A DNA stretch of 64,000 nucleotides. Origin: Haliclona indistincta. Taxonomy: Eukaryota > Porifera > Demospongiae > Haplosclerida > Chalinidae. Location: positions 9,219,152-9,283,151 of the forward strand of contig OZ024784.1 in NCBI GenBank assembly GCA_964017065.1, in the 5' to 3' direction. A program made the position numbers and the translations under genes. Below, piece after piece: positions 21,072-32,426 of this stretch. Below the pieces are notes generated by a model. The model did no database searches and had not been told where the DNA came from. It was given only the letters and a program-made list of their open reading frames with translations. The stretch's first letter is position 1, and each line of letters starts with the position of its first letter.

Positions 21072-24000
21072 ATGGAAGAAGGAAACTCAGCTTGTCAAAC
21101 TGCGAACAAAGTTGTGTTGATTGGGAACCAAGATGTGGGCAAGACCACAATATTCTCTCGGTTCAAAACTGGTCGTTTTGTGAATAACACTGAACAAACG
21201 AAAGTGGCCGCAGAGCACTGCAAAGAGGTTACAACTGAGAGTGGTCGTCGGGTACAGGTATGTTCTATGTGGTTAGCTACATAATCCGGTCGTGTTGCAT
21301 GCTTTTATAGCAAGGTCATAAGATTTCCCGAGAGATTTCCCATGCTGTCATTAAAAAATTGGCTTGAGATATTTCTCTTAGCGAGGATAAACGATAGCAC
21401 AGGAGATAGATTTTCTCATCTGCTTGAGTTTATCACCTAGTTTATATCAATTGACCTGTATACTAGTACAAATGTATGATTGAGTGTGTGTGCTCAAGCA
21501 ATCGTGCATTAATGTAACAGGTTGATGTGAACATGACTCCTTTACATAGCAAACTATGTGCATTTGTTTACATGAAGAAAACGATCGTTACTTTTTGCTG
21601 AGCAGAGCATTGTGAATTTGTGCACATTGTCTCACTAAGTGACCACTCAAGCTGATATGAGCAGTGATAGTCGGGTGGATTCAATGATTTAGATCACTAT
21701 TGTCTACTCAGGACCAGGCAAAAGTTTCCTGATTATAGAGGTCCCCTTATTATCTAGGGTCACCCAGTTAGACTTCAAGAGTATACACTGCTTTTGCAGA
21801 AGCAAGGCATAATAAAAACAGATTTAAAAACCCATTGGCACAAATGGAGCGTGCTTGCAATGTTTCATTAGGCTTCACACAATATAAGCTCATTTAATAC
21901 TATCCCGAAGCATCACCAGCTATCTAGCAGCAATGATTGAACTGCCTTGGTTGCAATGCAGCAACCAACTTTCTCTTCAGAGAGCCTGGAATTGACTGCA
22001 TTTAGTGCAAACTAGGTAAATTTTGTATTGCAATGGTGTAACTGGACCACCACTGACAGTCTGTATTCAGGAATACTGTTCCAAGTGTATGCACGTGATT
22101 GGAAAGTAGTTCTAGCGCAGATTAGCGTCCAGTTAAACAGGTTTCACTGTATCATAGACCAAATGTGTCTATTTCAAAGTGATTTAATGTACCGTATGGC
22201 GGGAAATTTTCACGAATGCTAGAGATAGAGCATTTCGTGAATAATATTTTTGCGAATCAGCGCTATTGCCCTATCTTTGTCAACAAAAAAAAACAAGACA
22301 TTCGCGGATAGTATTTTCGCTTATAGCCTGTAATTCGCGAAATTCGTGAAAACTTTCTCCCGCGGACATTTCCCACTATAAGGTAAGTGTAATCTTTCAT
22401 GGTTCTTAGCCATGGTGTGCCTGACTGACACGAGCACATGGTGTACACCAACTGCTCTTATGACCCATGTGGTCATGTTACTGTACACCATATTTGGTAG
22501 TTTCACAAAGTTAGATACAAAGCATGTTGATGGCATCATGATGGCATGCTGCATGGTCACTATAACCAGAGCAAAGTGCAGCACTGCAAGATATTAATAG
22601 GTCAAAGTTTATTCAATTTATTTTGGGTACCTGAATGTCGTCCAGCTGGGACCTTTTACTGTAGTAGCAGTCATCATCAGTGTAACTAAATCAAATCTCG
22701 TTTTTTGTACTATCACATTATATAAATAGTATAAATTCTTCACTGACGAATGTTTATAAACAGACACAATAAAGCATAGAAACATGAATTCTAGGAATAA
22801 AATAAACACTAAACTTTACAATGGATTCCTTTCACGAAGAAAATAAGTATACGCACATAATAATAATTATTATGCTTCTGCATCTTATAGCATGACCATA
22901 TCACCGCTTGGGGATAATAAAAATGTAACAACTGGAGTATTTGTATTTCAATTAACAAACCAACCATCTAGTAGTGTGTTTGTGAATCCATCAGTAAGCA
23001 ATTTTCAGGGAGCAAATTGTGCATTAATAAAAATTGGGTGTGCAATGTATAGATCTTGATTCAAGAAGACGAGAATAGTTTAAGTTAAGGTGACCCTAAA
23101 TGGAAGCCTTTACCAATTTCTACAGTTAGCACATTATTTGACTATTCCATTGTGCTCCATGCAGTGTTTACTTACAATTGAAGGGTGTTCTATCAAGTAC
23201 TGTGATCCACTACTCTACAGTGTATGGTTGTTTGCGATACATATGTAATATACTCAAGTATTTTATTAGCAAAGCTTGTCGATACCATTGTGTTTTACCA
23301 TAGATAATACAGTACAAGTGGATATGCAACGTGTCCGCATACTGCTACATTGCCTGAAGACGCCACTGCAGTGGGTGACACGGATCTAAACTACGGAATT
23401 CCGTAAATGAATTGGCATGCGTGTACTCAGTTACCTAGCCGTGCAAGACTGTAGTAGTGCTTCTCGCAGCGTTTGTACTACTATTAAGGAAGAGAATGCT
23501 TTGATATTCCGGCAAATCTATTCTATAGATGCACCATATTGTTTATGCACAGTGAATCTTTAGTATTGGGAAATAAAGGATGGAATGGTTGCTGTGCTTT
23601 ACTGTGTGTTGTGGATTGCTCAGAAGCGCAGTGTTTTTAAACACCCCAGTTAGTTGTACAAAGAGCTGAATTCCTGGATAATATCTTCAGTCTTCACTTA
23701 GAAGAAAATGTAGCCAAGTTTCTGTCTAAAAAGCAAATCAGAGCTGCACACCAGCATTCTGGCTCTAGCTGCAAAAATACAACACAGGACGTCTTAAAAT
23801 GCAGCCATTAATTTTAGTTACAACTACTAACTCCAGTTTCAAATATCCAACAAGAACGCTCCGCTCCAGACATGTTCAGTACGACTAGTTTAGTCTAAAA
23901 AGTAGCAAGGGTAGCTTGTCCTTGGATTAAAACCACTGTAGCAAGCCAATGCACTATACTCGAGCAACGAATTGTCACTAGTTTGCTGCGCTGGACAGTA

Positions 24001-26667
24001 CTGAGTATCTGGAGTCGGTCTACAAGACATCTGGGGTCCTACAATTCCATCAAGAACTTGATTTCTCTATAAAACTGAAGTTGACCCTTGGGCTGGTGCA
24101 AGTGTGAAGGCGCTAATAGTCCACATGTCACCGCTGCAGTAGCCTCGCCTGAGTGGGAGTACCGCTGCAGTGACTGCTTCAGCAGCCTCCGTGTATTTTC
24201 CCGTATACGCGCTCATTGCATATCCACTTGTACTGTATTATCTATGGTTTCACCTGTCTTCCTTTCTATCTGTTTTAGCAGAGTAGCAAAGTTTGTGTTA
24301 AATTTCTTATGAATGCAAACCATGTGCATTATTACACTGTAGACTAGCCTTAGTTACCTGAATAGCAACAAAAATCATTGACTCCCCCAGTTTTGGCACC
24401 TTATTCATGTAGGAGTTTCAAAACCAAAGATGGAGGGTTATTTGTACAATCATTACAGATCTTACAGAATTTAGGCTGGATCCTTAGCCAATATAAGCGG
24501 AATCATAGATATTAATGCAATATCTATGGTGCAATAATAGGCCAATATCAGCATAATTATTATTCTATTGACAAACACTGAATGTGTTGCAGACTAAGTT
24601 GCAAATATACACATACACAGTAGATCAGATCATGCTTGAATTCAATGCATTATTGCCTAAATCATTTTGTGGTATAAATACGTGATCACTCTGCAGAAGA
24701 AGTTGTTTTAAGCTAATGTAACAGTGATTTTTAATAGAGGAAAGTGTATACAGTGTATGTAATATATAAACCATGGCTTGGAGGTGTGTATGCCGAATAT
24801 ACCACCCGAGGTCGAGGTCAGAGGAAGTTTGCAGCCGAGATAAACCCCGAGCGAAGCGAGGGGTTTATCGAGGCTGCAAACTTCCGATGACCGAGACCGA
24901 GGGTGGTATATTTGGCATACACACCGACAAGCCATGGTTCATATGTTATATACCTTAGTGTGTGGGCGTCGCTTCTTGCTCGTGCTCGCGTTGATCTCGA
25001 TTTAGCGGTGAGTCACGGGCCGAGAGGAGGCCCCAAATGTGTACGCGTACCTGAGTAGAGTGTGTGGCAAAGACTTGGACAGCTTTGTCCTTCTAGAGCG
25101 AAAGAGCGATCGCCAAGTTTTCTTGTATTCATTGCAATATTCAACATGACTTGGGCGGGGTTTGTCACATGCTTGCCAATTTAATACCCACTAGTGTCAG
25201 GATGATTGTACACTATAAATCTCAGCCACTTCTGCGCATCGTCGCCCTGCAACTGGGTGCTGCTAGTTGCAAGGCGAATAACTGTCCGAGGATGCCATCG
25301 CGCAACCTCAACCTGGTCACGTGACCAGGGCACACCTCTTGGTTAACCCCTTGAGGAGTGTATTTCTCATATACCACCATGGTGGTATATATCGCATAAT
25401 CTCCATGGTGGATTATGCGATATATACCACCATGGTGGAATATGAGAAATATACCACCTGTGCCTTGTATGGGGACGCCCACACACTATGGTATATACCA
25501 CTATGTATTCTGGCGTGATAACTTTGCTCCCAATAACGGATACCCCTGAGTTGCATATCTCAGGATATGTTAGGATATGTTAGGATATCCGGTCCTTTGA
25601 AGGTCACTGTGCAGTTTATGAAGTATAATGACCAATGCTCACATGTGGTTTCTAATGTTGACAAAGCACTACAAATATACAAATAGTTTACATTGCATAT
25701 GGAAACTGACATGACTAACTACAGGGAGTATAGCTAACTATGCTAGGTATTCCAAGTATAAGGATACTGTAAGGCATGCATGTATATTTTGGTACAGCTA
25801 CATGTATGTTAATTTGATTATAATGTGGTATAGGAGTTTCCCCACAAATAGTGTTCTACTGATTGCAATCACATGCATTTTGATCAAAGCTCTTAATGTT
25901 GCTTGTATCGTATGCATGCTGTTTATAAGACCTAGATAGACAATACATAGTCAGTTTAATAACACTGCTATCATAGTATAATGTTTATTAATGAATTGAG
26001 TATAGTTGTTTACTGTATCATGTTGTTTCAACAGAGCCCACACCTGTTGTGCTCTCTGATAAGTTGCCAGCTCTTGAGACATGACTCAACTGACCCTAGG
26101 CATTGTCTGTTTGCTGTGTGTGGTATAAGCTGTAGATTCACTCATTTGTTCTAGTTTGTAATCTACGTGTGTGTTTAAGAAAAGTTGTATGAAATTTGTT
26201 TTCTTTAGGTAAGCTTGTTTGACACAGCTGGAATGGAGAGATATACATACACTATCCCACCGACCTATTTCCGGCATGCTAAAGTGGTTCTACTTGTTTA
26301 TTCATTTGACAATGTTGAGTCACTGACTGATCTTGAAGACTGGGTGACAAATTTTCATGCCACGCGTATCGGTAATGAGAGTACTGACATTGTTCGTGTG
26401 TTGGTTGGAAACAAATCTGATGTGAAAACTGACGACTCTATGTTAAGACTAGCTGTGGGAGTTGCTGCGAATTGTGAGGTACCTGAAGATTTAATGTTTG
26501 AAATATCAGCAATGAAAGGGGACGGATTTGATAACATGTTCCAAAAAATAGCAGAAAAATTGTCTCAACCAGACACAGGATCCAAGCCACAAACAACATC
26601 TATCAGAGTAACAAAGAATGACCCAAACAGCAAGAAACCAACTAGTGGTTGCTGTAAAAAATCTTAA
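21072..26667 (+). CDS. Rab-like small GTPase 1
   Basis: Two exons (21072-21257 and 26209-26667) give 214 aa. G boxes: GNQDVGKT (P loop), DTAGMER (switch II), GNKSD (base recognition) and EISAMKG. The C terminus GCCKKS has a Cys pair suited to Rab-type geranylgeranylation, though not at the extreme end. The switch-II Gln of Ras and Rab is replaced by Met. The only intron is 4,951 bp (21258-26208) and is largely repeat sequence. Exon 1 has the same length (186 bp) and phase as in the GTPase at 28534, so the two are paralogs. I cannot assign it to a numbered Rab subfamily. The start ATG at 21072 is the first in frame; the frame is open a little further upstream without an ATG. Confidence 0.85.
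22190..22385. mobile_element. MITE with cgcgaa-rich ends, about 196 bp
   Basis: Left end TACCGTATGGCGGGAAATTT and right end, on the opposite strand, TACCTTATAGTGGGAAATGT; both continue into ttcacgaa. TA at both outer ends suggests a Tc1/mariner target. It lies in the long intron of Rab-like GTPase 1. Confidence 0.75.
23299..24246. mobile_element. MITE family CATAGATAAATAC, copy 1, about 948 bp
   Basis: The ends match as inverted repeats for about 32 bp: CATAGATAATACAGTACAAG on the left and the same on the opposite strand at the right. The flanks gttttac (23292-23298) and gtttcac (24247-24253) look like a 7-bp target duplication with one mismatch. The interior has no transposase. A second copy lies at 45967-46705. 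Confidence 0.75.
24772..24943. repeat. Large hairpin, about 170 bp
   Basis: Two arms of about 80 bp match as an inverted repeat, from ccatggcttggaggtgtgta on the left to its partner ending gccatggtt, with a loop in gagcgaagcgag. Frames are open on both strands only because of the symmetry. It contains the ataccacc motif shared with the next element. Confidence 0.85.
24947..25499. mobile_element. Foldback element with nested palindromes, about 550 bp
   Basis: Outer inverted repeats: tataccttagtgtgtgggcg at 24949-24968 pairs with cgcccacacactatggtata at 25477-25496. Inside, 25358-25452 is an almost perfect palindrome built from two nested palindromes around ccatgg (ataccaccatggtggtat, twice) with a central cataatctccatggtggattatg. 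Confidence 0.7.
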
Positions 26668-27290
26668 ATTTTTCTTTTCGTTGATGTCACTTATATTATG
26701 TGCTTGTGCGCACTTTAAGTCTATACTCTCACAGATGTTTTTGATATTGCTCAGTAGTGCAAACATTGGCAGTTGCGATCCAATATTATTACCATTTTCA
26801 GTAATTCTCAAACCCGTAACAAACCATCTCGGTTTCCTAAAACTTCAGTAACAAAACATACAACATTGCATGATAGCAGTCTGAAAACATGAAGAAAGTA
26901 TCTTAGTTGTGCCTATGGTTAGATAGCCCAAATCTTAGCACCACCTGGAATAATGTGCATGCTAACTGTGCAACCTATTCACCATAATAAGTTTGATCAG
27001 CATTCCAAAAGGGCATATCTATTGTACGGGCGTTTGTGTAGTGTGGTTTGATAATGGATAACACACAGAGTCTGATTTGGGAACAGTGTCACATGTGTTT
27101 GGTACATAAAATGTAGCATGAATATAAGACTGCAACAATACAGTACTCACATAATGAAAGACATAATATACGCCATATAGATCATTTCAGATGATGTTGT
27201 GTGTTTTGTGCAGTGGATGACATGAAGATAGTCGAAGAGAATAGTTAGTTTTTGTAAATATGTAACTATAAGATAGCACAAAATTAGTAT
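26668..27290. other. Convergent intergenic region, GTPase 1 and Rac
   Basis: 623 bp between two stop codons in tail-to-tail orientation, AT-rich. It should contain both 3' UTRs. I see no gene, tRNA or clear repeat. Confidence 0.5.
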
Positions 27291-28120
27291 TTAGATAAGA
27301 GTGCATCTTGCTTTCTTCTTTTTTGTTGCTACTGCTGCCACTTCTGGATTCATTCCAATTCTAATCGCCTCCTCAAAGACATCTTGGACTCCTTGTAATG
27401 TTTTTGCAGAGCACTCTATGTATTTAACCGCTCCAATTTTCCGTTGTGCTTTTAACCCATCTGTGAATGTGAGTGGAGCTTTCCCCTCTTCCTTGAGTCG
27501 AAGAATTGTAGCGTCATCATTTCTGAGATCAGATTTAGTTCCAATGAGAATCAATGGAGTAGCTGGACAGTGGTATTGGAGTTCAGGATGCCACTGTGGT
27601 GAGAAGAGAGAATGAGATCGACAGGATGTGAAAGATCAAAGGAAATAGGGCACATATGTAGGAGGAGTATTGTGTGAGGTGGTGATGCAGAATGCAAATG
27701 CAGGAGGAGGAGGGGAGGTAAGAGTAACCACTAAACAAGGTATCATCTTCACCAACCTTATCGGTTACATTTTGATATGAAGTTGGACTGTCTAGAGCAA
27801 AGCAGACGAGAAAGACGTCAGTTTGTGGATAGGACAGTGGCCTAACTCTTTCATAGTCTTCTTGACCTAAAGCATTACGTGAGAACAACAGTAGAGGTGA
27901 TAATAACACGACATTCTACCCCAACATTCTCCTGACACTGACCTGCTGTGTCCCACAGATTCAGTCTTATCGGTTCGTTGTCCACGATAACGTTGGCAGC
28001 GTAGTTGTCGAACACTGTTGGGATGTACTCGCCAGGAAAAGAGTTTGTAGTGTAAGTAATCAGAAGACAAGTTTTTCCGACTGCTCCATCTCCCACCACC
28101 ACACATTTGACGAACTTCAT
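27291..28120 (-). CDS. RAC: Rac-type Rho GTPase
   Basis: Three exons (28120-27943, 27866-27757, 27593-27291) give 196 aa. Known role: switch for actin assembly, cell shape and phagocytosis. The P loop is [11 protein letters not shown]; the effector loop is PTVFDNY; switch II is [24 protein letters not shown] serves base recognition; ECSAKT is the G5 box. The C terminus has a polybasic KKKKARC and ends CTLI, a CaaX box with Leu/Ile that favours geranylgeranylation. The TVFDNY and [11 protein letters not shown] segments place it in the Rac/Cdc42 group, closer to Rac. It is flanked on both sides by Rab-like GTPases. Confidence 0.93.
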
Positions 28121-28533
28121 CGCAAGCCCACAGCGAATACGTACTGACTGCTAGCCTTCTTTTTTTACTACTGTATCCACTCGAGGGAGAGCTCTGCGGT
28201 GGTGCTAAATATAGTAACACACATTGGGAGTTGGTAACTACGGGTCATGTCCTGTTGGCACACTTGAGTGGAATTCCAGTGATACCATACAAGGCGGAGC
28301 ATCATCGAAAAATGAATGCATTTACTGCTGTAGTGAAAGAGGCCAGCTTTAAAAATAAAACTACCATCTGCGGTAATACCAACAATAAAATGGCTGGATC
28401 AAGCTATCAGCTTGACATGTACGTGCAGATAATATTGAGACTTACATGTAGATGCTCAGAACAGCAGCGGCAGCAGCAGCAGCCCCGCCTTGCCATGGGC
28501 GTGTACGTTCTACTGGTTTGCGGCTAGGCGAAA
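28121..28533. promoter_or_regulatory. Divergent promoter region, Rac and Rab-like GTPase 2
   Basis: 413 bp between two start codons. It includes a short (CAG)n-like stretch at about 28462-28482. No other feature is recognised. Confidence 0.45.
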
Positions 28534-29226
28534 ATGGCTAATTTGGAGCGCCTCTTATCTACGTCGTGTGATAAGGTTGTTCTGGTGGGAGACGAAGGAG
28601 TTGGAAAGACGACTTTGTTCAACCGTTTCAGTAAAGGAGAGTTCGTGGAAACGACAGGGAGTCCAAGTCGAACATCTGAATTGCAGAAAAAATGGGAGCT
28701 GAACGGAAAGGAGGTGTCGGTGAGTGTGATGGCCTGGGTGATCATTCTGGCAAACAGCACTGAATCCTGCTGATTATCAACCTAGCATGAATGATAATTT
28801 TCACTTTAGATTACTTTGTATGATACAGCTGGAATGGAGCGTCATCGGAGCACCATACCACACACATACTTCCGCTATGCTAAGGTGATAGCACTTGTGT
28901 ACAGCATCGATGATTCGGACACATTTGACTCATTGACCAACTGGGTTGATAATGCTACCTCAGCACGAGTGAGTATGGGCCAATCAGATCCAATCACAAT
29001 CCTTGTGGGTAACAAGGTTGATTTAGACGGCCAGAGATGTGTACCTCTTGAGCGAGCACTCCAGTTTGCTGTCAATAATGACATTTCAGCTGAAATGGTT
29101 TTTGAAGTTAGCGCTAAAGAGAACATTAACATTCAGACATTGTTCAACACAATTGCCATCAAAGTGCATCCTTATGCTGCCTTGCAACACAATGAAAGAG
29201 AACCAACCAAGAAAAAATGTTGCTAG
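28534..29226 (+). CDS. Rab-like small GTPase 2
   Basis: Two exons (28534-28719 and 28810-29226) give 200 aa. G boxes: GDEGVGKTTLFNRF, DTAGMERHRSTIPHTYFR, GNKVDLDG and EVSAKEN. It ends KKKCC, a typical Rab double-cysteine prenylation tail after a basic patch. As in GTPase 1, the catalytic switch-II Gln is Met. Exon 1 is 186 bp, with the intron after the same residue as in GTPase 1, but the intron here is only 90 bp. Its 3' end lies 107 bp from the SIRT5 stop on the other strand. Confidence 0.88.
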
Positions 29227-29333
29227 TTATAAAATTTTGTGCATAATTTTTGTGTGTTTATAAAGGTATGATATTGTACGTAACAATGACTGTTCTCTTT
29301 TTGTACAATATACACAATAATAATCCTGTTTGT

Positions 29334-32300
29334 TCATTGGCCGATAGTTTCAGAAGGATGGTTAGCGATGGCACCAGGCAGTATTTCTCCACACTTTCCT
29401 TTAAAATGAAACCTGTAGCAGACAATGACAAAATAATAATTAGGCAATAATGTGTTTGTTTTACATCAAGTCTCTTGTCACAGGAGTGTCTTCAAGATTA
29501 AATTCTGCAACAGGCACACCTCGACTGGCTAGCCTAGGAGCAAAACCTGCCGCCGGATACACTACAGAAGAGGTTCCTACCTGAAGAGTGACAAAGTAAC
29601 AATAGTGATACAGCATGACTAGTCAGCCAACCAATACACAAAGATCACATTTCCTTAGTTCTTCATCAGTCCTACGTAGCACATCTGAATCAAGTGATTC
29701 TCCAAACCAAATGACATGAGGTCTCACCAGTGAACCACACCGACCACACCTGTCAATAACAATGAAATCCTTACTCATTCATTATCACTGCCACTGTTTA
29801 GTTAGCTATGGCGTAAAAGGAAGAAGTTGATCTATGTTATCCAATCATATTATTATGAGTAATGCAGCAACCGCTGAGTTCCAAGAATTAATAAGTAACG
29901 TTTTCCAAACTAAGAGTAATATGAAAATAGTACTGTATGGGGACCTTGGCTTATATAACCTGATACTATAATAATTATGTTGCCGTACTGACTGCATTAT
30001 GACTCTATTCATTAGTGAACAGCTCACTTGGGTAATTCTTCTACAGGTATCTTAGCATCCTCAGCACTTGGGTCAGGAGCACTATAGAATAGACAATGTC
30101 AAAGAGGCATGTACAACTTTTTACATGGTTGTATGAAAAATGTATAAAAACTATCGTTAAAACCATGCATGAAATTCACATGAACTTTTTTCGCTTTGTC
30201 TATAGACCAGTCTATGCGCTATTCCACGCTAATTATTTCACCTACAGGCCTTTTTTACTTTGGGCAATGAACAATATTTTTAAAGAATTTGGCATTCTTG
30301 TGGCCGCGTTTGACATTCAGATGAACTTCCCTATAGCCTTCGAGTATTCTCATGATGCATATTCTAGCACCATAGATAATATTATAGTACACTATTTCCC
30401 GGGGGGTCCCAGAAGCTAAAATCTATGACACCAGGCTGGTTTTTTACTTTGCTTCTCTACCCACCCACCCACTGCGTCATATTACGTCATGTAATGATAT
30501 TCATAAATATTGGTCTATTGAAATTCATTATAATTGATGGTACACGCCCCTCCACGAAGATCGTCGATCGCGAGTGACGAACAGATTATAGTAGCGGATC
30601 CAGGAAGCGGAAGCATTGCGAGTGTGGATTCGAGCTCACCAGACTCAGCACGTACCACCAAGCTGAGCACAAGCGTAGCAAGCGGCACCAACAATTTCTT
30701 GCATAGTTGCATAGTTCACCGACAATTTCAAACACACTAGTAACCTATCTGTTGCTTATCATTGTTTATTATTATTATTATTGTATGCAGATTGTATACT
30801 GTGAGTGGATCTACAATCTATGTTATAGTCTCTTGATCTCTTGTTCTGCTTTTTTCATAATTTTTGGGTACAAACATGTTCATAACAAGCAGTAGCTAGG
30901 TGGTACATGTATAGTTAGTAAAAACCTGCTTTAAAACAGTTCAAAATAACTTTAAAGTGCAATTTATGTCATGGCTAAATTTCACACAAAGTGACCTTTT
31001 TTGAAAATTTACCTCTGACCCACCCACCCACTTTTGGGCCTGGTGTCGGAAACTTTTTTTTGTAGGACCCCCTGCTATTTCCTACACTATAATATCTTTG
31101 GATTCAACAATTTTTTTATAATTTCAGCTAGTCTCAACTCCAACTTGTATCATGTATTAGTTGAAGTATGGCTGGAGTACTGTTGGAAGATAAAGCACAA
31201 GACCAAATGTGAGTGTTTTATCATCTATACAGAACAAAAACCATACTTGAACTGATTTAGAGAAAACTTTGATCAGTTGAAAGTGACGAAAAGCTCATTG
31301 GCAGACATTTTCAAGTAATAAATGCTGAAGTGTGCAAAATTGATTTTACATGTCTTTGAACCTTATACTATCTAAACGGTTAAAATTTAGCAATGAAAAC
31401 TCCACTAATACAGTATGGTTATTATTGCTGCTACATGGGTGGTGTCAAAGGCATAATTCCCGTGCTTCGTAAGTATGATATTAAAACATATAACATGGCG
31501 GTTAATACCGACAATAACTTGATGTTGCTCATGAGACACACTAAACTAGCATGTCAATGAGATCATGCTTTACAGAACTCAGCTTTGGTTCATGCTGTAT
31601 CAGGCACTTAACCACACATTGACAATATACAGTACTCCTCCCAAACATTACAATTTATAGGTTTTTCATAAGAACTCACCCTCTATCCTTGAGAGCAGGA
31701 CAGATAGGGCTGTCACGATTCTCCTCCACATAAAAACACCTAGTGCAGCGTGTCATGAACAATGAACCATGCAGTTCAATCACATTTTTTGAGCCAGCTA
31801 GATGATGTAGTCTGTCAATGTTCTGCGTTATAACAGTTACACTTCTTCCTTGAGGAGCTAGTCTCGACTCCAACTCAGCAATAGCAATATGAGCTACAGA
31901 TAGTCACAAGGTGGGTGAACTTGATACTTTCAATATCAATCATGTATGAACAACATGTATGAACAACAACAATAGTTATCAATGCGAGCACATTAAAAAG
32001 GTTGTGTCTTTTCACAGTTTAATAACAGTAAAAGTTTTCATCGATCATCTTAACGTTAACCCCATGGGAAATATTTAACTTTCAAAAACATGCTAAACAC
32101 ATCTTGCACCATCATCTCACCGGGGTTAGGATACTTAGTAACCATCACTTCTCTTCTGTAGCTGTAGAACTCCCAAACCAATGAGGGATTTTTAGCAAAG
32201 GATTCAGGTGTTGCTAGCTGTTGTGCTTGAAACGTCCGCCAATATCCTCCAGCCCCACGAAATGTTGGCACGCCACTTTCTGCACTAATCCCAGCACCAG

Positions 32301-32426
32301 AAAGCACAACGATGTTTTTCGCCTTTGCGAACACGTTTCTAAAAGCCTCCATGTCGTTAGATGGTCCTGCATAATTCGAGATAAAACTAAATAACAGACT
32401 GATAAACTCTTACCAAAAGATGCCAT
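29334..32426 (-). CDS. SIRT5: SIRT5 NAD-dependent protein deacylase
   Basis: Seven exons (32426-32414, 32366-32121, 31893-31680, 30081-30028, 29749-29638, 29580-29465, 29412-29334) give 277 aa. Known role: NAD-dependent removal of succinyl, malonyl and glutaryl groups from lysines. The sequence shows the NAD-binding [24 protein letters not shown], with the Tyr and Arg (human Y102 and R105) that recognise acidic acyl groups; TQNIDRLH; the catalytic His in ELHGS; zinc cysteines in RCTRC and CGRC (the second pair C-x2-C, not C-x4-C); [11 protein letters not shown]; and GVPVAEFN. The ending [16 protein letters not shown] matches the human C terminus and confirms the last exon. It starts near the residue where the mature human protein begins, so no mitochondrial presequence is seen. 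A hAT element sits in the intron 30082-31679. Confidence 0.95.
30400..31074. mobile_element. hAT-type nonautonomous element, 675 bp, 8-bp duplication
   Basis: The perfect 8-bp target duplication CTATTTCC lies at 30392-30399 and 31075-31082. The ends are CGGGGGGTCC and, on the opposite strand, CAGGGGGTCC; a sub-terminal inverted match gacaccaggc is followed by a ccacccacccac motif at both ends. An 8-bp duplication with CAGGG-type ends is diagnostic of hAT. It lies inside a SIRT5 intron and has no transposase. Confidence 0.9.

Noticed and set aside
24708..24958. Open reading frames on both strands over the hairpin
   Set aside because: The two predicted peptides mirror each other (RCVCQIYHPRSRS and RCVCRIYHPRSRS) because the DNA is an inverted repeat. 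There is no independent coding evidence.
30096..30419. 107-codon plus-strand frame in a SIRT5 intron
   Set aside because: It is antisense within an intron, of low similarity to anything recognised, and runs into the end of the hAT element.
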